From contig DATDGR010000128.1 of the NCBI GenBank assembly GCA_036521995.1, positions 1 to 11,568 of the forward strand: a DNA stretch of 11,568 nt. The letters are read 5' to 3'. Positions 7,049 to 11,568 of the stretch are shown piece by piece. Below the pieces are notes generated by a model that saw only the letters and a program-made list of their open reading frames with translations, searched no databases and was not told the origin of the DNA. Numbering within the stretch: the first letter of the stretch is position 1; the number at the start of each line of letters is the position of its first letter. The stretch is from Gp13-AA77 sp036521995 (GTDB taxonomy: Bacteria; Acidobacteriota; Terriglobia; UBA7540). Position numbers and translations under genes: made by a program.

Positions 7049-7600
7049 ATGATGACTGCTAACGCTGGTTCCGTCGCCGCTCCGAACGCTTCGGAGTACG
7101 CACCCTATTACGGCCAGTACATCTCGCTGGTCCAGGGAAATGACATCCTGCGCGCGCTGGAAGAACAAGGCAAGGAGACCGTGTCGCTTCTGTCGCACCT
7201 CACCGAGCAGCAAGGTGACCATCGGTACACACCGGGCAAGTGGAGCATCAAGGAAGTCATCGGCCATGTGACCGATACGGAGCGGATCTTCGCCTATCGC
7301 GCCCTTCGCATCGCGCGCAATGACCCCAAACCCCTGGAAGGCTTCGAGCAGGATGATTATGTGCGGGCGGGAGGATTCGGAAGCCGGGCGCTGGGGGGAC
7401 TGATCGAGGAATTCGCAGCCGTTCGCCGCGCGAGCCTCCTGCTGCTCCGCAGCCTCGACGGCGAGGCCTGGATGCGGCGAGGCGTGGCCAACGAGAAGGA
7501 AGTCTCCGTCCGCGCCCTCGCCTACCTGATCGCCGGGCATGAGTTGCACCACCGGAAGATTCTGCGGGAGAAGTATCTGACGTCTGCGGCCGGTGCGTAG
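7049..7600 (+). CDS. DinB-like putative metal-dependent hydrolase
   Basis: The protein has 183 residues, the usual size for the DinB/YfiT-like superfamily of four-helix-bundle proteins. Members bind a metal through three histidines, and several act as thiol transferases or thiol-dependent enzymes. The substrate of this one cannot be told. Family signatures are YTPGKWSIKEVIGHVTDTER (60-79), giving likely metal ligand H73, and AGHELHHRKILREKYL (162-177), giving H164 and H168. No signal peptide is seen, so it should be cytoplasmic. Two ATG codons stand in tandem (7049 and 7052); the first coincides with the predicted transcript start. The stop lies 90 bases before the downstream membrane-protein gene on the same strand, so the two could be co-transcribed. 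Confidence 0.9.
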   Translation: MMTANAGSVAAPNASEYAPYYGQYISLVQGNDILRALEEQGKETVSLLSHLTEQQGDHRYTPGKWSIKEVIGHVTDTERIFAYRALRIARNDPKPLEGFEQDDYVRAGGFGSRALGGLIEEFAAVRRASLLLLRSLDGEAWMRRGVANEKEVSVRALAYLIAGHELHHRKILREKYLTSAAGA

Positions 7601-7690
7601 CCCGTGCCGGTCGGTTCGCCGCTGTTCCCCTCCCATCTGAAAACCCGACCCGAGGAACCAAGTCTTCGGCGATTGGGAAACCCAGGAGCA

Positions 7691-10150
7691 ATGACGCAGG
7701 TCACTAGCGAACTCGAACAGGCCGCCGCCGAGAATCGAGCGCCGATGCCTGTGAGGGCGATGGCGGGTGTGGCTCTGGCCAGCTTCGCGGCTCTCCTGCT
7801 GGAGCTTTCACTCACGCGCCTGTTCTCGGTGATCCTGTTCTATCATTTTGCCTTCCTGGCCATTTCCATCGCCTTGCTCGGACTTGGAGCGGGTGGCGTT
7901 TTTGCATACCTGCGGCGCGACCGCCTGGCACGCTACAGCACCCCCTCTTTCGGAATGGGATGCTGCACGATCAACGCCGTGGTCACGCTTCTGGTGTTGG
8001 AGATCGTGCTCCACATTCCCGTATCACTGGACCTGAGCGGCGCCAATTTCCTCAAGCTGACGGTCATCTACCTCGCTTCGGCAATGCCCTTCTTCTTCAC
8101 CGGTCTGCTGCTTTCCGCGGTCTTCGCCCGGGAAGCGCGGCAGATCCCGCTGCTCTATGGAGCCGATCTGGTCGGCGGCGCGCTCGCCTGCCTGGCGCTG
8201 GTTCCGCTGCTCAACGGCCTCGGCGCACCGGGCAGCGTGATCTTCGCAAGCGTTGCCATGGCAGTGTCAGGAGCCACGTGGGCGCTCGCGGGGCCGCGCC
8301 GTAAGCTGGCCTTGACGGTGGCTGGCGGTCTCATGGTGCTGCTGGGGGCGAATCGACTCTGGGATTTGGTGGACGTGGTCTACGCCAAAGGCGTGCGGGT
8401 GGGCAGCGTGGCGAAAGTGGAGTTTGTACGATGGAATGCCATCTCGCGCGTCGAGGTGGACGAAAGGCCCGGCGGGTCCAAATGGATCGTGATCGATGCC
8501 GACGCCAACACCGCCTTGGTGAATGTGAATCCGCTCGCCTGGCAAGGCGGCTGGCAAAAGGACCTGATGGCCGCGCCGCCGGCGGCCGCCAACGTGCTCC
8601 GTCCGCAAGGCGACTATGCCATCATCGGCCCGGGTGGCGGAGTGGATGTGCTGCGGGCGGTGGCTAACGGAAGCCGCAGCGTTACCGGCATCGAGATCAA
8701 TCCCATCATCGCCGACACCATCATGCGCGGGCGCTACGCCGGCTATAGTTACGGTCTGTACAGCCTGCCCCAGGTTCACATGGTGGTGGGCGACGGCCGA
8801 TCCTTCATCCGCGGCACCCGGCAGCAATTCGACGTAATCGAAATGACGCTGGTGGACACCTGGGCATCGACCGCGGCAGGCGCCTTCGCCTTGAGCGAGG
8901 AATATCTTTACACCACCGAGGCGTTCCAGCAGTACTTCGAGCATCTGAATCCTGACGGCTTCGTGGCGGTAACCCGCTGGGAGTTCAAGCAACCGCGCGA
9001 GGCTCTGCGCGTGGTTTCCGTGGCCGCGGAGGCGTTGCACCGCCTAGGCGTCGCCGACCCCTCCCGGAACTTCATCCTGATCTCCGATGGTTCTCTCGAC
9101 GAGGACGGCCGGCCGGTTACCGTACTGGCCAAAAAGAGCGCGTTCACCGAGGATGAAGAGAGGCAGGTCAGCTCACACTTGGCCCGGAACCCAAATTTGC
9201 GGGCCGTCTACCTGCCCTCAGCGCCCGGCGACAGTCCCTTTGCGCGCTTGATTGCTTCAGCCGATCCTTCCGCGTTTGCCCGCAGCTACGCCTTCAACGT
9301 CGCTCCCGTTGGGGATGACGCACCTTTTTTCTTTTTCACTTTCAAGACCAGTCAAGTCTTTCAGAACGCTGCCGGACATCACGGAATCGACTGGAAGGTG
9401 GGCCTCGGGGTGCTGGTGCTCGGCATGGTGCTGCTCATCTCGATCGTCGCCGTGCTGGCGCTGCTGATCCTGCCCTTGGTGCTCGTCAAACAAGCCCACC
9501 GGGACCGTCGAGCCTCACTCGGACGGCTGCTCTATTTTGTCGCCCTCGGGCTCGGCTACATTCTAGTGGAAATCACCTTCGTCCAGCGTCTGGTCCTCTT
9601 TCTGGGCCATCCCACTTACGCCATCACGGTGGTGATCTTCCTTCTCCTGCTTTCGAGCGGCGCCGGCAGCCTGGTATCGCGCCGCTGGCAGATCCAGCGA
9701 ACCAGCGTGTACTTGCCGCTGGCGGCTATCGTTGTAGCCTTGCTGGCTTACACTTTCTGGTTGCCGCATCTGTTGGCCGCCGCGGTGGGCCAGGCGTTCG
9801 CCCTCAAGCTGGTGGTGAGCGGCGTCATCCTCATTCCCTTGGGATTCGCGATGGGGATGCCCTTCCCCACAGGTCTTCGGGCCCTAGCTCCGTCCGGCAG
9901 CAGTATGGCTGACCCTTGGCCGTACGATCGGCAGGCGGCACAATCCGGTTCGAGCGAGGGCGCGGTGGAGTGGGCTTGGGCCATGAACGCCGCCTCCAGC
10001 GTGCTCGGGTCGGTGCTGGCCATCTTCGTCGCCGTCAACCTCGGACTTACGATCACGCTGGCTTTCGGCGCCGGCGCTTATCTGGCGGCCGGGGCGCTCG
10101 CCGCTGGCTGGCTCCGTCGATTCGCTCCCGGCCAGGAAGGGACCACTTGA
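7691..10150 (+). CDS. Multi-pass membrane protein with spermidine-synthase-like domain
   Basis: The protein has 819 residues. About seven membrane helices (residues 24-221) are followed by a soluble Rossmann domain (about 232-566) and about seven more helices (570-808). The soluble domain has the SAM-fold motifs YAIIGPGGGVDVLRAV (309-324), GIEINP (333-338) and GDGRSF (367-372), then DVIEMTLVDTW (381-391). Polyamine synthases have DxxD at that last place with the first Asp as catalytic base. Here it aligns to T386, while D389 is kept, so aminopropyl transfer is doubtful. GDDAPFFFF (541-549), MGMPFPTG (721-728) and WAWAMNAASSVLGSVLA (761-777) look typical of the large membrane-bound members. 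ATG at 7691 follows AGGAG at short spacing. An in-frame GTG at 7604 would add 29 residues with no membrane or family features. Substrate unknown. Confidence 0.9.
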   Translation: MTQVTSELEQAAAENRAPMPVRAMAGVALASFAALLLELSLTRLFSVILFYHFAFLAISIALLGLGAGGVFAYLRRDRLARYSTPSFGMGCCTINAVVTLLVLEIVLHIPVSLDLSGANFLKLTVIYLASAMPFFFTGLLLSAVFAREARQIPLLYGADLVGGALACLALVPLLNGLGAPGSVIFASVAMAVSGATWALAGPRRKLALTVAGGLMVLLGANRLWDLVDVVYAKGVRVGSVAKVEFVRWNAISRVEVDERPGGSKWIVIDADANTALVNVNPLAWQGGWQKDLMAAPPAAANVLRPQGDYAIIGPGGGVDVLRAVANGSRSVTGIEINPIIADTIMRGRYAGYSYGLYSLPQVHMVVGDGRSFIRGTRQQFDVIEMTLVDTWASTAAGAFALSEEYLYTTEAFQQYFEHLNPDGFVAVTRWEFKQPREALRVVSVAAEALHRLGVADPSRNFILISDGSLDEDGRPVTVLAKKSAFTEDEERQVSSHLARNPNLRAVYLPSAPGDSPFARLIASADPSAFARSYAFNVAPVGDDAPFFFFTFKTSQVFQNAAGHHGIDWKVGLGVLVLGMVLLISIVAVLALLILPLVLVKQAHRDRRASLGRLLYFVALGLGYILVEITFVQRLVLFLGHPTYAITVVIFLLLLSSGAGSLVSRRWQIQRTSVYLPLAAIVVALLAYTFWLPHLLAAAVGQAFALKLVVSGVILIPLGFAMGMPFPTGLRALAPSGSSMADPWPYDRQAAQSGSSEGAVEWAWAMNAASSVLGSVLAIFVAVNLGLTITLAFGAGAYLAAGALAAGWLRRFAPGQEGTT

Positions 10151-10167
10151 GTAGCCCCAGCTGCCAA

Positions 10168-10181
10168 CTTGACGAATCAAG
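10168..10181 (+). other. Small hairpin after the membrane-protein gene
   Basis: CTTGA (10168-10172) and TCAAG (10177-10181) pair perfectly around a CGAA loop, 17 bases after the stop of the membrane-protein gene. No T tract follows, so it is at best a weak transcript-end structure. Confidence 0.25.
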
Positions 10182-10207
10182 CCCCAGCAAGCAATTCATC
10201 GCCGGCG

Positions 10208-10248
10208 GAGTTGACCCACGGGACCCGGCTCGTGCTCCTCGTTAACTC
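10208..10248. repeat. Imperfect nested inverted repeat upstream of the ATPase gene
   Basis: GAGTTGAC (10208-10215) pairs with GTTAACTC (10241-10248) with one mismatch on the DNA level (a G-T pair in RNA). Inside it CACGGG pairs with CTCGTG with one mismatch. It lies in the 181-base gap between the membrane protein and the ATPase gene, near the change in base composition. It could be a terminator without a U tract, an operator, or chance. Confidence 0.3.
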
Positions 10249-10331
10249 GACCGTGGCCTATGGCGAAAGCGGCCTTGCGCCGCCCGGCCCACGTTTGCGA
10301 GAATTCCAGCCTCAAGTTTTGGGGGAAAAGA

Positions 10332-11432
10332 ATGAAGAGGCTTGTCGAGGAAGTCTTCGTAACCGAGGGTGTTCCGCAGTTCACGTTCGTGCAGCCCCCA
10401 AACTTCAACGAAATACTTCTAGACGTCCGTCGCCCAGGCAAACCAGTAGTTATCGAAGGTCAGTCAGGGACAGGGAAGACCACTTGCGTGAAGAAGGTGA
10501 TCGAACGCGTCGGGAGCGAGGGAGAACTCTCGTATCTCACGGCTCGCGACGCCGCTGACGTCATAAAGATCAAGGCGGTTGTGGATCAAAAACTACCCGG
10601 GACGTTTGTTATCGATGACTTCCATCGGCTCGACGAATCGCTCCAAGGCCAGCTAGCCGACCTCGCCAAGATGGCTGCAGAGCAAACATCCGGCGCTCCG
10701 CCCCTTCCAAAGATTGTGCTAATTGGGATCAACCAGATAGGCAGCGATCTCATCCAAATCGTTCCGGATATTGCGAAGAGAACGGGGATACATCGTGTTC
10801 AGCCTGGAACGCGAGCCGAGGTCGAGACACTTCTAAATGCAGGCTGCGAGGAGCTCAACATAACAATTGAGCATAGTGAGGCCGTGTTCGAGGAGAGCAG
10901 AGGAGACTACTGGCTCACGCAACAGCTCTGCCAGACGATTTGCACGATGAGTGACGTAATGGAAACAAGTGAGGAGCTGCGCAGCGTGAGCTTTGACCTC
11001 GCAGGTCTGCGTCGTCGTGTGGTCGAAAAACTACAATCCGCATACTACCCAGCAGTAAAGGAATTCTGCCGCGGGCGACGTTTTCGGCCGAGCAACGACC
11101 CGTATTACAAGCTGCTCCGTGCTGTCGGGCAGCAGGATAGCTCTATCGTAGACTTGAATCAGCTCTCAAACGCGATCACAGAGGTGCGGGGAAGCATCAA
11201 CAACATAAAAGAACGCCGACTGACGGTATTGATTCAATCAAAGCCGCTTTGCTCCCGCCATTTCTATTACAACCAGGAAACGAAGAACTTCGCCATCGAG
11301 GATCCCGCTCTGTCTTACTTTCTGAGGCATCTTGACTGGAACTCCCTCCGAAGCGATTGTGGCTTTCAAGAAGCGTCCAAGGACTACGAGTACGACATCG
11401 CCCTCTCCTTCGCCGGCGAGAATCGTGAACTA
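10332..11432 (+). CDS. P-loop ATPase with C-terminal TIR domain, apparently cut by an insertion sequence
   Basis: The start VFVTEGVPQFTFVQPPNF (residues 8-25) resembles the lead-in of NTPases from prokaryotic conflict systems. Walker A is GQSGTGKT (43-50), Walker B is TFVIDDFHRLDE (91-102), and KIVLIGIN (127-134) is sensor-1-like. A helical region and a winged-helix-like segment ending NFAIEDPALSYFLRHLDW (319-336) follow. DYEYDIALSFAGENREL (351-367) is the opening strand of a TIR domain. TIR domains often cleave NAD+ or make cyclic-ADP-ribose-like signals during antiphage responses; that role here is inference. After L367 the sequence stops resembling TIR, and the bases beyond look like an insertion-sequence end, although the frame stays open to the window edge. 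ATG at 10332 follows a GGGGGA purine stretch. Codons such as ATA, CTA and AGA are far more common than in the upstream genes, suggesting horizontal acquisition. Confidence 0.75.
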
Positions 11433-11457
11433 GTATATCGTTTCATTGAAGTATATC
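11433..11457. repeat. Direct repeat GTATATC at the putative IS terminus
   Basis: GTATATC occurs at 11433-11439 and 11451-11457, 18 bases apart, just outside the 3' end of the transposase-like frame. Subterminal repeated motifs are often transposase-binding sites in Tc1/mariner-like elements, which would fit. Confidence 0.35.
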
Positions 11458-11459
11458 CA

Positions 11460-11568
11460 TTATTGGGTGAGGACTGTGAGCGCCTCGAATTTCTTCCAAC
11501 GATGGACCACCGGACAAGCGTTAATTTCTGCGATCCCCTTGAGAATGCGATCACGGAGTTCCTCCCAC
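11460..11568 (-). CDS. Transposase C-terminal fragment, IS630-like (5' part beyond window)
   Basis: The last 35 codons before a TAA at 11462-11460 read WEELRDRILKGIAEINACPV followed by VHRWKKFEALTVLTQ. The pattern of a helix with a 'I-N-x-x-P-x-x-x-x-W' ending resembles the C-terminus of IS630-type DDE transposases, which often end in similar N..P..F.W motifs. The catalytic DDE residues lie outside the window, so the family call depends on this tail and on the CTAG junction. The stop lies 27 bases inside the putative element end, as expected for a compact IS. The opposite-strand frame over the same bases does not resemble any TIR sequence. Confidence 0.5.
   Translation of the reverse strand, partial: WEELRDRILKGIAEINACPVVHRWKKFEALTVLTQ

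Larger units (their letters stand above)
11433..11568 (-). mobile_element. End of a probable IS630-type insertion sequence, running off the window
   Basis: The TIR coding sequence loses family resemblance at a CTAG tetranucleotide (11430-11433); IS630 itself is known to insert at CTAG and duplicate the central TA. Beyond it, 27 bases of AT-rich DNA hold two copies of GTATATC (11433-11439 and 11451-11457). A minus-strand open frame with transposase-like C-terminal residues then continues to the edge. Only one end is in the window, so inverted repeats and target duplication cannot be checked. Confidence 0.5.

Noticed and set aside
7604..7690. GTG start for the membrane protein at 7604
   Set aside because: The added 29 residues have no features, and the ATG at 7691 has AGGAG just upstream.
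10269..10283. GCGGC/GCCGC hairpin upstream of the ATPase gene
   Set aside because: A 5-bp stem in GC-rich DNA without a T tract is expected by chance.
10169..10558. 129-codon open frame on the plus strand before and over the ATPase start
   Set aside because: It is in another frame from the ATPase gene, Arg/Ser-rich and without motifs; the ATPase frame is clearly the coding one.

Overview
The window looks like chromosome from an Acidobacteriota bacterium, probably a Bryobacterales/Solibacter-like lineage. I infer this from the high-GC coding style, the paired DUF1501 and PSCyt1/DUF1549/DUF1553 genes (typical of Planctomycetes and Acidobacteriota), a DinB-like protein, a large membrane protein of the spermidine-synthase-like group, and a small membrane-anchored protein that I recall from this phylum. 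No rRNA, tRNA or CRISPR array was seen, so the placement rests on gene families only.

Left part, minus strand (1-6912): reading in the direction of transcription, a large secreted multi-haem-motif protein (3250-6912) is followed by a roughly 600-base gene-free stretch (2613-3249). That stretch holds a degenerate repeat cluster and two promoter-like sites. Then come a Tat-exported DUF1501 protein (1116-2612), a 90-residue membrane-anchored protein 24 bases further on (819-1091), and a MazG nucleotide pyrophosphohydrolase with its own promoter-like site (1-606, running off the left edge). The DUF1553 and DUF1501 genes are a recurrent pair of unknown biochemical function. The haem protein is unusual in carrying two PSCyt1 domains. 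The linker between them appears to have been made by in-frame insertion of a dispersed 'TGTCATTCTGAG...AAGAATCTGC' repeat.

Middle, plus strand (6931-10150): a short divergent intergenic region carries back-to-back promoter-like sites. The rightward one places the predicted transcript start exactly on the ATG of a DinB-like gene (7049-7600), so that gene may be leaderless. An 819-residue membrane protein follows (7691-10150), with a spermidine-synthase-like Rossmann domain between two blocks of membrane helices. It seems to lack the usual catalytic aspartate.

Right end (10151-11568): composition and codon use change. A P-loop ATPase of the kind seen in prokaryotic conflict/defence systems (10332-11432) has the opening motif of a TIR domain at its C-terminus. 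The TIR domain breaks off after about 17 residues at a CTAG site. The sequence beyond reads, on the opposite strand, as the last 35 codons of what looks like an IS630-type transposase. The most interesting reading of the window is therefore a candidate ATPase-TIR immune protein knocked out by an insertion sequence. The evidence for the transposon is short because it runs off the right edge.
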